In this document: in pieces, positions 33,823 to 45,243 of the stretch
Layout: every line of letters begins with the position of its first letter
Position numbering within the stretch: the first letter of the stretch is position 1
Assembly: GCA_002897615.1 (NCBI GenBank)
Contig: BDTX01000006.1
Coordinates: 62,001-126,000, forward strand
DNA: 64,000 nucleotides
Direction of reading: 5' to 3'
Source of the DNA: a bacterium BMS3Bbin14
GTDB lineage: Bacteria > Desulfobacterota > Desulfobulbia > Desulfobulbales > Desulfobulbaceae
Position numbers and translations under genes: made by a program
Notes under the pieces: generated by a model
The model's database searches: none
What the model saw: the letters and a program-made list of their open reading frames with translations, nothing else
What the model was told of the DNA's origin: nothing

Positions 33823-36501
33823 TCAATCATCCTGGCCGGTCGGTATGTCTGCTCTCGCAAGGAACCGGCCCAGGAGATCAAGCAACACGGACCGATTAAT
33901 GGGCTTGGCCAGATAATCGTCCATCCCCGCCTCCAGGCACCGCCCCCGGTCATCATCCATGGCATAGGCGGTCATGGCGATAATAGGGGTGTGACCGCCC
34001 TTTTTTATCTCCTGTTCCCGGATGCGGCGAACGGCCTCGTAACCGTCCATCTCCGGCATCTGGATATCCATGAGGATACAGCCGAACTCTTCCTCCTGCC
34101 AGGCCTTGACGGCCTCTTTACCCGTGGTCACCGACCTGACCGTCAGACCGGCATCTTCAAGCAGGGTCACGGCCAGAGTGGTGTTGATAAATTCGTCTTC
34201 GGCCAGCAGAATGCGTCCGACAAGATAGTCCGGCGGCCCGCCGGGACACCCCGATGCGGCGGCACTCTCCTGTTCAGGGAAATCGTCTTGCCGGGCAACG
34301 GTAAAGGGCAGGCTGAACCAGAAGCGCGAACCCTTGCCCTGCTCACTGTCCAGATGAAGTTCCCCGCCCATCAGGCGGACTATCCGGCGGCCGATGGAAA
34401 GTCCCAGCCCGGTGCCGCCATACTGCCTGGTGTGTGACGAATCCGCCTGGGCAAAGGCCTCGAAAATGATTTCCCGTTTTGTCGGGGCAATACCGATGCC
34501 GGTATCCCTTACTTCAAAGAGGAGCGAAACCCGATCCGGCCCCAGATTCTTCAAGCGGCTGATATGGAGAACCACCTCGCCGGCAGGGGTAAATTTGAGA
34601 CCATTGGCTACCAGGTTGACGATCACCTGCATGAGTCGGGCAGAGTCACCCTTGAGGATATCGGGAACCTGATCTGCAACCTTCATGGTCAGCTTAAGGC
34701 CCTTTTCCCGGGCCTGAACATCAAGATTCCCGATCACCCCGTCCAGGGCGCTCCGCAGGGAAAACGGTGTCTCTTCCAGTTCGAGGCGGCCGGCTTCGAC
34801 TTTTGAGAAATCAAGGATATCGTTGATAATTCTCATCAGGAGCCGGGCCGAGGTGCGAATCAACTCCAGGCGTTTACGCTGATCGGGTGTCGGCCCGGAG
34901 TCCAGCATAAACCCTGTTATCCCGATAATCCCGTTCATGGGGGTGCGGAGTTCATGGCTCATGTTGGCGAGAAACACACTCTTGGCCCGGCTGGCGGCAA
35001 CTGCCTGTCTCCGGGCCTGTTCGAGTTCATTCTCGGCCCGTTTTCGTTCGGTAATGTCTTCAACCACCCAGACAACGCCTTGAGAAAGATCAGGAGCAGC
35101 CATGGCCTTGCCGCTCAAGGTACAGGGAATCACGGTTCCGTCTTTTTTTTGCAGCTGATATTCGATATGCTCCAGTTCGCGTTGAGCCAGTTGCCGGGCA
35201 TACATACGGACAAATTTGCGAAACACCTCTTTGCTCGGGAAAAACATCTGGACATTCTTGCCGATCATCTCTTCGATAGTGTAGCCCAGAATGGCGGTCA
35301 TTCGTTCATTGGCGGTGGTAATCAGTCCGTCCCTGACCATGACAATGCCGACCAGGCTGGCGGCCAGGATTGTTTCGAGCTCACGAAGTGTCTCCAGTCT
35401 ATCGGCTTCAGCCTTTTTCCTTTCGGCGCGGCCGAGGCGCACCTCCTCGGTGAGGGCCTGTTCCCGATGGACAGACAGGGTTGTAAAGGCAAACATGCCT
35501 CCTGTCAGAAGGGTAATAAACATCAAAACAAAAACGACGGTAAACGGATATGGAACTCTTTGCAGGGTGACGACATGCCAACCGGGCAGTTCAATGGCTT
35601 GAATCTCAACGATGTAATCATTGCCGTTATAGTGCACCAAGTGATTTTTCAACAAAAACGGCATTGGCTTCAGGTCCTGCTCACCGGGCAGCCTGTTTTC
35701 CCCCAGCTTGTTTCTCCGCCTGTCGGTCAGTGGCCGGGTTGTACGAAACCGCCATCCCTCTTGGGATGCTGCGAAAATAATGCCATCCGGAGACAGGAGC
35801 AGCGCTTCCTGGTTTTTATTTAATGTGTTGCGAATAAAAGAATTAATGGAGTTCAGCGAAATTTTGATGACCACCACCCCGATGGGATCGCCGCCCTTGC
35901 CGGGCAGGACCTGCCGGCTGAAATAGATTCCGGGATCATCCGTGACGGCACCGAATACGGCGCCATGGTATGTCTGTCCGGCAAGGGCTTGCAGGAAAAA
36001 GGGCTGGAGTCGATAATTTTTGCCGGTCAGGGTCCGGCCTGACTCGTCGGGAGAAGAGCCGATCACGGTTCCCGAGGCGTCCAGCACATAAACAACGGAG
36101 GCGTCCAGCGACCCTTGCGCCGTCACCAGCATGTGTAAAAGGTCCCGGTTGTCGGCGGCAGTCCTGGTGCCCATACATGCCGAACGGATTTGCGGTGATG
36201 TGGCCAGGTAGGTGAGAGCCCGGTCGAAATGCCGGGCAATAAACTCGTTGATTTCAAAAACCAGACGATGGGTCGCCGTTGTCTGACCGGCATGATAAAT
36301 CATCCGGGCGACCCGGCCGCTGCCAAAGGTAATGGCCAGGGTCACCAACAGGGTCAGAATAGTGATGGTCGCGATCCGCATTCGTAACGCCCGATCATGC
36401 AGGAGAGGAGCACTTATCCCTGAAAACGAGCGCAGTGACCGTAACAACCTGGATTTACCGGATTTGCGAATCTCTTTCTTTGTCTGGCCGGAGTGTTGCA
36501 T
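33823..36501 (-). CDS. Hybrid sensor histidine kinase (CACHE-PAS-HisKA-HATPase-REC)
   Basis: A membrane-bound sensor that autophosphorylates and passes phosphate to its own receiver. Reading order: N-terminal membrane helix, long extracytoplasmic double-CACHE-like region (about 70-310), second helix (FVLMFITLLTGGMFAFTTL), a PAS domain (about 380-490), HisKA with SHELRTPMNG, HATPase with NLVANGLKF, DTGIGIA and GGTGLGLSI, and a receiver with the acceptor Asp in ILMDIQMPEMDG. The start at 36501 has GAGG close upstream; a GTG at 36525 is possible. No cognate output gene adjoins. The ligand is unknown; CACHE domains often bind small organic acids or amino acids. Confidence 0.92.
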   Translation of the reverse strand: MQHSGQTKKEIRKSGKSRLLRSLRSFSGISAPLLHDRALRMRIATITILTLLVTLAITFGSGRVARMIYHAGQTTATHRLVFEINEFIARHFDRALTYLATSPQIRSACMGTRTAADNRDLLHMLVTAQGSLDASVVYVLDASGTVIGSSPDESGRTLTGKNYRLQPFFLQALAGQTYHGAVFGAVTDDPGIYFSRQVLPGKGGDPIGVVVIKISLNSINSFIRNTLNKNQEALLLSPDGIIFAASQEGWRFRTTRPLTDRRRNKLGENRLPGEQDLKPMPFLLKNHLVHYNGNDYIVEIQAIELPGWHVVTLQRVPYPFTVVFVLMFITLLTGGMFAFTTLSVHREQALTEEVRLGRAERKKAEADRLETLRELETILAASLVGIVMVRDGLITTANERMTAILGYTIEEMIGKNVQMFFPSKEVFRKFVRMYARQLAQRELEHIEYQLQKKDGTVIPCTLSGKAMAAPDLSQGVVWVVEDITERKRAENELEQARRQAVAASRAKSVFLANMSHELRTPMNGIIGITGFMLDSGPTPDQRKRLELIRTSARLLMRIINDILDFSKVEAGRLELEETPFSLRSALDGVIGNLDVQAREKGLKLTMKVADQVPDILKGDSARLMQVIVNLVANGLKFTPAGEVVLHISRLKNLGPDRVSLLFEVRDTGIGIAPTKREIIFEAFAQADSSHTRQYGGTGLGLSIGRRIVRLMGGELHLDSEQGKGSRFWFSLPFTVARQDDFPEQESAAASGCPGGPPDYLVGRILLAEDEFINTTLAVTLLEDAGLTVRSVTTGKEAVKAWQEEEFGCILMDIQMPEMDGYEAVRRIREQEIKKGGHTPIIAMTAYAMDDDRGRCLEAGMDDYLAKPINRSVLLDLLGRFLARADIPTGQDD

Positions 36502-36819
36502 CAATCCTCGTTTCTGGATGGACACTAGTTACAGTAAGTAAAAAACCTCCAATACGGTATTCTGTATTGTTTCACAGGAACAAAAAAAAGTCAGCAACAA
36601 AGTAAGATATGCTTCCCTGTTTACGAAAAAAAAATCGGGATATTTCCTTGAGTTAACCTCGAAACGTGACCGCGATCAATCCTTTTGCTTCTGCAAGACG
36701 ATTTCGACAAAAAAAGATTTTTGACCACCGGCGGCAGGGGATTGAAGGAAGCAGGTATTGCGGAGAAGACCTGGATATGAGGCGAATTGATATTCGCAGG
36801 TGTGGCACCAGTCCCGGAC
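36502..36819. other. Intergenic region with an operator-like dyad
   Basis: A perfect dyad CAATAC (36550-36555) and GTATTG (36564-36569) sits about 50 bp upstream of the kinase start, a position where a regulator could bind. The rest is A/T-rich and then GC-rich toward the 3' end of glyS. No gene was recognised. Confidence 0.35.
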
Positions 36820-38901
36820 TCAGGCTGCCTGATACATCCGGGAAATATCTCCCACCTTGAGTACCAGGTCTCCGAAGGCGGTCAGCAGATTGAGCCGGTT
36901 CTGACGCACGGCCGGATCATCGACCATGACCATGACATCATCGAAAAAACAATCCACCGGTTCCTTCATCTGCAGCATGACTTCAAGAGCCCGGCCATAT
37001 TCCCTGTTCCGCAGCAGCGGCCCGGCCTGGTCTGCCACCGCCGTCAAGGTGGTATACAGCTTCTTTTCGGCGCCGTGGCTCAGCAGGTTCTCATCAACCG
37101 CAGTCTGCCGGTTATCCTTGATGATATTCCTGATGCGCTTGAAGGAACCGGCCAGGATCGGGAATTGCTCCCGGCCGCGAATATTATCCAGGGCCCGGAT
37201 GCGGGCCTGGCACTCAACAACATCATCAAAGGCGACCGCTGTCGCCGCCATGATGACGTCAGGCCTGGTGCCGGCGGCGATGAGATCATTTTCAAAGCGA
37301 AGACGAATAAAATCAAGCAGTTGGTCAACAGTGTCCCCGGCCATGATGGCCACGGCCTCGCCATAGCCGGCAAGGGCCTTGCCGGCAAGAGAGCGCAGGG
37401 ACAGGGAAAGATTCCGGCCCTGAATAATATGCAGCAGCCCCAGGGCCTGACGCCGGAGCCCGAAAGGATCGGTAGTGCCGGTCGGTCTTTCGCCGATACC
37501 GAAACAGCCGACCAGGGTATCAATCCGGTCGGCAATCCCGACAATGGCGCCGACCATCGTTGCCGGCAGGTCGCCGTCGGCCCGGACCGGCAGGTAATGC
37601 TCGCGGATGGCCTGGGCCACCACTTCATTCTCCCCGTCAATCAGGGCATATTCCCTGCCCATGACCCCCTGGAGCGAGGGAAACTCGCCCACCATCTCCG
37701 TCAGCAGATCACACTTGGCAAGACCGGCCGCCCGCACGGCATCCTCTTCACTCCGCGGTTCCAGCTCCCGGGCCAATTCCGCGGCCAGGGCGGCAATCCG
37801 CTCGGACTTTTCCAGCACGGTTCCGAGCTTATTTTGAAAAATAATCCCGGCCAGGTCCTGCCGCCGGTCGGCTAGGGTCTTTTTCCGGTCCTGGTGAAAG
37901 AAAAACAGGCCGTCCTCGAGCCTGGCCCGCAGAACGCGTTGATGGCCGTTCACCGCCAGTTCCCGGTCGGCGATCCGGGTGTTGTTGACCGCGACAAACA
38001 GGGGCAGCAGCTTGCCGTCACTGTCCGTTACCGGAAAATACTTCTGATGTTCCCGCATGGAGGTAATCAGGACCTCTTCGGGCAGCTCCAGGAACTTTTC
38101 GTCAAAACTGCCGCAGACCCCCCAGGGGATTTCCACCAGGAAGGTCACCTGGTCGACAAGTTTTTCATCAAGGACCGGCTCCGCCCCCTCGCCGCCGGCC
38201 CGTTCACGGACCACCCGGCTGACCTCGGCAATGACTGCGGCGCGACGCTCAACCGGATCGGCCAGCACCGAATGTTGCCGCAGCCGCTCCAGGTAATCTT
38301 CGAACCCGGTGACCGTAATTTCCGCCGGGGCCATGAAGCGATGACCGCGGGTCACGGCACCGCTTTTCGTCTCTTCGATGGAAAAATCCACGACCTCGCC
38401 GCCATAAAGGGCCAGCAGCCACAGGATCGGCCGGGCAAAGCTGATTTGCCCCCGCCCCCAGCGCATGGACTTTGGAAAAGGCAGGTCGCGGATCAGGCCG
38501 GCCAGGATTTCCGGCAGCAAGGCCTTGGTCTCAAGCCCCTTGATGTCCTCAACCGCCACCAGGTATTCACCTTTAGGAGTTGCCGTAACCTGCAGATCCT
38601 CGACCGCCACGCCGCGAGACCGGGCAAACCCCAGGGCCGCCCGGGAAGGGTTGCCGTCAGCGTCAAAACCCGCTTTTTTTGCCGGGCCGGTATGCTCCAC
38701 CCTGCGGTCGGGCTGCCGCGTCTGCAGGTCAGCCACCGCCAGGGTCAGGCGCCGGGGGGTCCCTACCGTCCGGACCTGTCCGCACCGCAGGCCTAAGGCT
38801 TCAAACTGCTTGCAGACAGCCTGTTCCAGAAACTGCAGGGCCGGTTGAATATAGCCCGCCGGAATCTCCTCGATTCCGATTTCGAAAAGTAACTCGCTCA
38901 T
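36820..38901 (-). CDS. glyS: Glycine-tRNA ligase beta subunit
   Basis: GlyS works with GlyQ in the alpha2beta2 glycyl-tRNA synthetase. The protein (about 693 residues) starts MSELLFEIGIEEIPAGYIQPAL and carries FPKSMRW, VAVNN, EHYLP and GLRRQALG family stretches. The ATG at 38901 was chosen because it gives the family N-terminus; the frame extends to 38952. The partner glyQ, which usually lies just upstream, is not there. Confidence 0.96.
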   Translation of the reverse strand: MSELLFEIGIEEIPAGYIQPALQFLEQAVCKQFEALGLRCGQVRTVGTPRRLTLAVADLQTRQPDRRVEHTGPAKKAGFDADGNPSRAALGFARSRGVAVEDLQVTATPKGEYLVAVEDIKGLETKALLPEILAGLIRDLPFPKSMRWGRGQISFARPILWLLALYGGEVVDFSIEETKSGAVTRGHRFMAPAEITVTGFEDYLERLRQHSVLADPVERRAAVIAEVSRVVRERAGGEGAEPVLDEKLVDQVTFLVEIPWGVCGSFDEKFLELPEEVLITSMREHQKYFPVTDSDGKLLPLFVAVNNTRIADRELAVNGHQRVLRARLEDGLFFFHQDRKKTLADRRQDLAGIIFQNKLGTVLEKSERIAALAAELARELEPRSEEDAVRAAGLAKCDLLTEMVGEFPSLQGVMGREYALIDGENEVVAQAIREHYLPVRADGDLPATMVGAIVGIADRIDTLVGCFGIGERPTGTTDPFGLRRQALGLLHIIQGRNLSLSLRSLAGKALAGYGEAVAIMAGDTVDQLLDFIRLRFENDLIAAGTRPDVIMAATAVAFDDVVECQARIRALDNIRGREQFPILAGSFKRIRNIIKDNRQTAVDENLLSHGAEKKLYTTLTAVADQAGPLLRNREYGRALEVMLQMKEPVDCFFDDVMVMVDDPAVRQNRLNLLTAFGDLVLKVGDISRMYQAA

Positions 38902-38952
38902 GGTATTCAGTTCCGCGATCTTTAAAATTAAACCTCTGTGACGGCTGACCAA

Positions 38953-39666
38953 TCAGGAATCGGAGCGCCCTTCAAGGGAGGCGAAGGTGGCATACCCGTC
39001 GGCCAGGTTCTCGACCACAACACTGAACCATTGAATTGCCGGATGAGCGGCCAATACCCCGCCCAGGTTCAGGGTTATCGATTCAACCGAATCCGGGGTG
39101 TCCGGGTCAAGTCCCAGGCCCTGTTCCACCAGGCTGATCAGGTCCTCGATCCAGATAAAATGGTTAAACCTGACCGCCACCCTTGCCGTCCCCCAGCGGC
39201 CCATGGAGAGCGGCAGGCCGCCGGTGGTGCGGCGACGATGCGGCAGGGTGATAGGCACCGCGATCTCCAGCACCAGGTCATCATGCTCCTGCAGGGAACC
39301 GTGCATCCGGCACTCAATGCGCTCCATGCCGACCGAGCCGGGCGGCACTTCACGCTGCAGGAAGTAGGGAAAATCAATCTCCATGTGCGCCGCTTCGGCA
39401 TCAAGGCGTTCTTTCATCTCTTTAAGGATCAGATGAAAGCTCCGCAGGTTGATCTCGCCGTGAAACCGGTTGAGAATCTCGACGAACCGGCTCATATGGG
39501 TCCCCTTGAACCGGTGCGGCAGGTTGACGTACATATTCACGGTGGCCACGGTCTTCTGCAGCTTTCGCGCCTTGTCCAGCACGGTTACGGGATAGGAAAT
39601 CGTCTTGACGCCGACCTTCCTGATATTGATACGCCGGTCATCGCGTGAATTTTGAATATCTTTCAT
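38953..39666 (-). CDS. FolE2-like GTP cyclohydrolase homolog lacking catalytic residues
   Basis: Canonical FolE2 (GTP cyclohydrolase IB) makes 7,8-dihydroneopterin triphosphate. This 237-residue protein keeps the family scaffold: DIQNSRDDRRINIRKVGVKT, ATVNMYVNLPHRFKGTHMSR and FIWIEDLISLVEQ. The CPCSKEI metal/catalytic segment expected near residue 142 reads LPHRRRTTGG. The HNQRS segment, the EKFVTE region and the C-terminal HNHSAY segment are replaced or deleted. It therefore looks like a pseudoenzyme or a protein with a new function, not a GTP cyclohydrolase. The frame is intact and has family length, which argues against a decaying pseudogene. Confidence 0.75.
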   Translation of the reverse strand: MKDIQNSRDDRRINIRKVGVKTISYPVTVLDKARKLQKTVATVNMYVNLPHRFKGTHMSRFVEILNRFHGEINLRSFHLILKEMKERLDAEAAHMEIDFPYFLQREVPPGSVGMERIECRMHGSLQEHDDLVLEIAVPITLPHRRRTTGGLPLSMGRWGTARVAVRFNHFIWIEDLISLVEQGLGLDPDTPDSVESITLNLGGVLAAHPAIQWFSVVVENLADGYATFASLEGRSDS

Positions 39667-39756
39667 GGATTGGGATCAGGCGAGGCAAGGGGTGATGCTC
39701 AAACTCGAAGCTTCATGATTTTTTTTGCCTGTCACGGACTGAAAACGACTTCCTGA

Positions 39757-40113
39757 TCAACCGAGATGTTTCTTGACCGCTTGTTTCAACTCGCTCATGT
39801 CGGCGGATTTGACAATATAGTCTTCAGATGCCCAGGTGCCGAAGTCCTGTTTAAATTCCTGGTAAGCCGAATTGAGAATGACCGGCAGGTCGGGGTTGAT
39901 TTCCTTCATCTGCCGCAGCACCTCGATGCCGTTCATCCCCGGCATGTTGATATCCAGAATGACCAGGTCCGGCGTTTCCCGTCTGAACTTTTCCAGGGCC
40001 TCTTCACCATTGTAAGCGGAAATCACGGTAAAGCCCTCGTCTTTTAACTCTTCGCGGTAGAGCAGTTGAATACCCTCCTCGTCATCGACCAGAAGTATGC
40101 GCTTTTTTTTCAT
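39757..40113 (-). CDS. Single-domain response regulator
   Basis: The 118-residue CheY-like receiver has the acidic pair in LLVDDEE, the phospho-acceptor Asp in VILDINMPGMNG, a Ser at the switch position (ILNSAY) and the conserved Lys in YIVKSADM. AGGAGGT lies 5 nt before the ATG at 40113. No output domain is present, so it probably acts by protein contact or in a phosphorelay. It ends 91 bp before the FolE2-like gene and follows galT by 10 bp. Confidence 0.9.
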   Translation of the reverse strand: MKKKRILLVDDEEGIQLLYREELKDEGFTVISAYNGEEALEKFRRETPDLVILDINMPGMNGIEVLRQMKEINPDLPVILNSAYQEFKQDFGTWASEDYIVKSADMSELKQAVKKHLG

Positions 40114-40123
40114 AGGGGACCTC

Positions 40124-41122
40124 CTACAGGGCTTCCCGCAGATACCGACAGGCATCCTCAGGGGGCATGGGATTGATATAAAAACCGGTTCCCCATTCAA
40201 AGCCGGCAATGCTGGTCAGTTTCGGCACGATCTCAAAATGCCAGTGATAATGCTCAAGCGGCGGGGAACCTAACGGTTGGGTATGCAAAACAAAATTATA
40301 GGGCACGTTGGCAATGCAGGCGTCAAGACGGCGCATGGTCTCGGAAAAAATATCGGCCAGGGCGGACAGGGACTGGTCGTCCTGGTCCGCGTACGACGAG
40401 CTGTGGTGCCTGGGCAGGATCCACATCTCAAAGGGGCTGCGCGGCGCGAACGGCGTCAGGGCGACGAAATAATCGTTCAGACAGACGACCCGGGTATCCT
40501 GTTGCGCCTCCTGGCGGATAATATCGCAAAAAACGCAGCGATCCTTGTACTTGAAATAGGAACGGCTGCCGTCAAGCTCGGAGATGACCATCCGCGGCAG
40601 AATAGGCAGGGCCACGAGCTGCGAGTGGGAGTGTTCCAGTGAGGCCCCGGCGGCCCGGCCATAGTTCTTGAACACCATGACATAGCGGAAACGAGTATCC
40701 CGGCCGAGATCATGGATACGGTTGCGGAAGGCCCTGAAAACCAGAACCATCTGGTCGTGGGGCAGGAAGGTAAAACGGTCTTCATGCCCGGGGCTTTCGA
40801 TCACCACCTCGTGAGCGCCAATGCCGTTCATCCGGTCATAGAGCCCTTCTCCATGTTTTTCCAGATCTCCCTCGATCACCAGCGCCGGATACTTGTTCGG
40901 CACCACCCGCAACTGCCAGCCTGGAGAATTGGCGGGCAGGTTCGGGTCCCGGCCATAGGCCAGGACTTCCCTGGGAGTCGTCTTTTCATTGCCCGGACAG
41001 AGCGGACAGAAGCCGCCCGTGGTTTTGAACTCCTCGACAACGAAATCGGTAGGCCGCTTGCTACGTTCCGTGGCAATAATAATCCAGCGGCCGAGAACCG
41101 GATCTTTGCGTAACTCGGGCAT
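40124..41122 (-). CDS. galT: Galactose-1-phosphate uridylyltransferase
   Basis: GalT-family enzymes swap UMP between UDP-glucose and galactose 1-phosphate. The 332-residue HIT-superfamily protein has CPLCPGNE near residue 40 and the nucleotide-transfer motif EHSHSQLVALP, plus the C-terminal HWHFEIVPK. No other Leloir genes are nearby, so the real substrate may be another sugar phosphate. Confidence 0.9.
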   Translation of the reverse strand: MPELRKDPVLGRWIIIATERSKRPTDFVVEEFKTTGGFCPLCPGNEKTTPREVLAYGRDPNLPANSPGWQLRVVPNKYPALVIEGDLEKHGEGLYDRMNGIGAHEVVIESPGHEDRFTFLPHDQMVLVFRAFRNRIHDLGRDTRFRYVMVFKNYGRAAGASLEHSHSQLVALPILPRMVISELDGSRSYFKYKDRCVFCDIIRQEAQQDTRVVCLNDYFVALTPFAPRSPFEMWILPRHHSSSYADQDDQSLSALADIFSETMRRLDACIANVPYNFVLHTQPLGSPPLEHYHWHFEIVPKLTSIAGFEWGTGFYINPMPPEDACRYLREAL

Positions 41123-41128
41123 GATGTC

Positions 41129-41491
41129 CTAGCGCCCTTGCGCCTTTTCGCGCTGTTCCTGCTTGGTCTTGCATTCAATACAATAGGTGGCGACCGGCCG
41201 GGCTTCAAGACGTTTCAGGCCGATTTCCCCGCCACAGCCGTCACAGATACCGTAACTGCCGTCTTCGATCCGCTCAATGGCCTCGTCAATTTTGTCCAGC
41301 AGCTTACGTTCCCGGCCACGAATACGCAGCTCGAAATTGCGATCGGACTCAACTGTAGCGCGGTCATTGGGATCAGGGATATTGCCGCTATGACTGGTCA
41401 TCTCAGTCAGCGTCTCTTCCACGCCGCTGAGGATCTGCGCCTTCATTGCGGCAAGCTGATCTTTAAACTTCCGCAGTTGCTCAACATTCAT
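41129..41491 (-). CDS. DksA/TraR-type zinc finger protein
   Basis: DksA-type proteins enter the RNA polymerase secondary channel and modulate initiation with ppGpp. The 120-residue protein has an N-terminal coiled coil (about 1-80) and the zinc finger CDGCGGEIG...YCIECK. It lies 6 bp upstream of galT on the minus strand. Confidence 0.9.
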   Translation of the reverse strand: MNVEQLRKFKDQLAAMKAQILSGVEETLTEMTSHSGNIPDPNDRATVESDRNFELRIRGRERKLLDKIDEAIERIEDGSYGICDGCGGEIGLKRLEARPVATYCIECKTKQEQREKAQGR

Positions 41492-41530
41492 GATTTCTCT
41501 CCGGCAAGCCGGACGATCTCCGGTTGCAGA

Positions 41531-42031
41531 TTACTTGAAATGCGATTCCCCTCTTACAAAATCTCCGCTTTTGCCGCCACTCTTTTCGAGCAGACGGATA
41601 TTGGAAATCTCCATGGTTTTATCAACGGCCTTACACATATCATAAATCGTCAGGGCGGCAACGGAAACGGCGGTCAACGCCTCCATCTCGACCCCGGTCT
41701 TACCCGTAATACCAACCGTGGCCTCGATGTCGATGGACCGGTTGTCTCCATGAAAATGGAATTCAATACCGGCCGAGGTAATGGCCAGCGGATGGCAGAG
41801 GGGAATAAGCTGATCAACCTTTTTTGCGGCCATGATCCCGGCAACACGTGCCAGGCCCAGGACGTCCCCTTTGACCATTGAACCCTCACGCACCATCAGG
41901 AGTGCTTCGGCGCTCATGGTAATCCGGCCCGCCGCCGTGGCCCGGCGCACCGTCTCATTCTTTCTGCTCACATCCACCATTCGGGCGCGGCCCGCGGCGT
42001 CAAAATGGCTGAATCGTCTCTCCCTGTCCAT
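41531..42031 (-). CDS. moaC: Cyclic pyranopterin monophosphate synthase MoaC
   Basis: MoaC forms cyclic pyranopterin monophosphate in molybdenum-cofactor synthesis. The 166-residue protein has [31 protein letters not shown] and the terminal KSGGKSGDF. Its ATG directly follows the dnaJ stop codon, implying coupling. Confidence 0.96.
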   Translation of the reverse strand: MDRERRFSHFDAAGRARMVDVSRKNETVRRATAAGRITMSAEALLMVREGSMVKGDVLGLARVAGIMAAKKVDQLIPLCHPLAITSAGIEFHFHGDNRSIDIEATVGITGKTGVEMEALTAVSVAALTIYDMCKAVDKTMEISNIRLLEKSGGKSGDFVRGESHFK

Positions 42032-43174
42032 CTACCCGGCTTTTCCGGCATGCACTTTTTTGTTGCCCTGGCCGAGGTAACTGTGGAAAAGACGCGAAAA
42101 AAATCCTTCCTCTTCCGACTCGGCGCACAGCTCACCGAATTCCCGGAGCAGTTCCTTTTGTTGTTTCGTCAGTTTTTTCGGCACCTGGAGCTGGATCTCA
42201 ACGACCATTGCGCCTTTGCCGCTGCCGCGAAGTGCCGGCACCCCTTGACCGTGCAGGGTAAACCGCTCGCCCGGCTGGGTGCCCGGTGGAACTTTCAGCT
42301 GCGCCGTACCGTGAACCGTAGGAATTTCCACCTCGCAGCCGAGAGCGGCCTTGACCATGGACAACGGGTAACGCAGAAAGACAGTCTGTCCATCGCGCTG
42401 AAAAAGCTCATGCGGCAGCACATGGATAACCACGTAAAGATCACCGGCAGGGCCGCCACGGCGGCCGCCTTCCCCTTCTCCCCGCAGCCGCATCTGCGCA
42501 CCGGTATCAACGCCTGCCGGGATCCGGATGGAAACTTTCTTTGTTTTTCTGACCAGGCCCGCCCCATTACAGTCGGTGCAGGGCTCGGTAATGACCCGGC
42601 CCGCGCCATGACACTGCGGACAGGTCGAGCTGACCTGGAAGAAACCCTGGGAACGAATGACCTGCCCACGGCCATGGCAGGTGGGGCAGGTCTGCGCTTT
42701 GTAACCGGGCCGCGCCCCCGATCCCTCGCAGGTCCAGCAGGTCTCGGACTTGGTGATCTCGACTTCCCTGGTGGCGCCGTGAATCGCATCCATGAAGGAG
42801 ATTTCCATGTCATAGCGCAGATCGTTGCCCGGCACCGGGGCGTTGGGATTGCGCTGCTGACTGCGGCCGCCGAAGCCGAAAAGATCGCCGAACAGGTCAT
42901 TGATGTTGGAAAAAATATCACTGGCGGAACCAGGGCCGCTGTAGCCGTTATTTTTCAGGCCCTCGTGGCCGTAGACGTCATATATTTGACGTTTCCGGCT
43001 GTCACTGAGGACCTCGTAGGCCTCGGCCGCCTCTTTAAAACGCTCCTCGGATTTTGCATCACCGGGATTTTTGTCAGGATGATGCTGCATGGCCAATTTG
43101 CGGTAGGATTTTTTTATGGCCTCCGCGCTGGCATCCCGGGGCACGCCAATAATTTCGTAATAATCTCTGCTCAT
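42032..43174 (-). CDS. dnaJ: Chaperone protein DnaJ
   Basis: DnaJ delivers unfolded clients to DnaK. The 380-residue protein has an N-terminal J domain with HPD (QHHPDKN), a G/F region, four zinc motifs ([33 protein letters not shown]), the substrate-binding domains and a dimerisation tail. It is the canonical type, distinct from the cbpA-like gene at 6.5 kb. Confidence 0.97.
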   Translation of the reverse strand: MSRDYYEIIGVPRDASAEAIKKSYRKLAMQHHPDKNPGDAKSEERFKEAAEAYEVLSDSRKRQIYDVYGHEGLKNNGYSGPGSASDIFSNINDLFGDLFGFGGRSQQRNPNAPVPGNDLRYDMEISFMDAIHGATREVEITKSETCWTCEGSGARPGYKAQTCPTCHGRGQVIRSQGFFQVSSTCPQCHGAGRVITEPCTDCNGAGLVRKTKKVSIRIPAGVDTGAQMRLRGEGEGGRRGGPAGDLYVVIHVLPHELFQRDGQTVFLRYPLSMVKAALGCEVEIPTVHGTAQLKVPPGTQPGERFTLHGQGVPALRGSGKGAMVVEIQLQVPKKLTKQQKELLREFGELCAESEEEGFFSRLFHSYLGQGNKKVHAGKAG

Positions 43175-43253
43175 TGATAATCAGTAACAATACTGTAAAA
43201 GTCCCATAAGAAAATCGCTTGCGCAAAAAACAACTCAGACGGAAAACCGAAAC

Positions 43254-43520
43254 CTATTCCGTCTGCTTCGGAGTTTCTTCCTCCGGCTGGGCGTTTTTGT
43301 CGGCCCGGCGCAACTTGGGAAGTTCATGAATATTACCAAAGGTCACTTCACCTGCCGCTATCTCACGCAGGGTCATGACGACCTCCTTGTTTTTGCCTTC
43401 AAGCAAACACGGTTCACCTTGACGACGTTGCCGAATCCGCTCCACCGCCAGATGAATCAGGGCAAAACGGTTGTCATCGCCAATCCGCGCCAGGCAATCT
43501 TCCACAGTGATACGAGCCAT
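43254..43520 (-). CDS. rpoZ: RNA polymerase omega subunit
   Basis: Omega helps assemble RNA polymerase. The 88-residue protein starts MARITVEDCLARIGDDNRFALIHLAV, the family signature, and has a charged C-terminal tail. GGAGGG precedes the ATG. It lies between purA and dnaJ. Confidence 0.93.
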   Translation of the reverse strand: MARITVEDCLARIGDDNRFALIHLAVERIRQRRQGEPCLLEGKNKEVVMTLREIAAGEVTFGNIHELPKLRRADKNAQPEEETPKQTE

Positions 43521-43665
43521 AGTTTATACCCTCCGTTCAACAAGGAGTCCGACTCACTTCGTGACCGGAATCTCCATCTCCGGCAGTCAGCTCCAATAAT
43601 ATTATAATTATCAATAAATAAAATTTCTATATCAAGCTCAGCTGGCCGAGCCGGCCGAGTAATGA

Positions 43666-45038
<1,373 letters not shown>

Positions 45039-45063
45039 AGTAAGCACCAACCAAAATTTTAAA

Positions 45064-45092
45064 AATATAGCCGAGTAAAGAGGAAACGTCAA
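45064..45092 (-). promoter_or_regulatory. Sigma70-type promoter for purA
   Basis: Minus-strand TTGACG (45087-45092), a 17-bp spacer and TATATT (45064-45069) make a near-consensus promoter. It drives a leader of about 80 nt that contains the terminator-like hairpin before purA. Confidence 0.75.
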
Positions 45093-45196
45093 ACAAATCC
45101 GTACGGGTTCGGATAATTTTATAGATCGTCCGCACTGTAATTATTTCACCACCGGGTCAACTTTTTTACCGAAAACAGGCCCGCCTGCGCCCCAGG

Positions 45197-45226
45197 CGCG
45201 ACACTTGCCTTTATCAAGTGGTCGCG
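45197..45226. other. Strong inverted repeat between purA promoter and MITE K
   Basis: CGCGACACTTG and CAAGTGGTCGCG form an 11-bp stem with a single bulge and a 7-nt loop. No U-tract follows on either strand. It could be an operator or a factor-dependent stop. Confidence 0.4.
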
Positions 45227-45243
45227 ATATGTTATTTCATATT

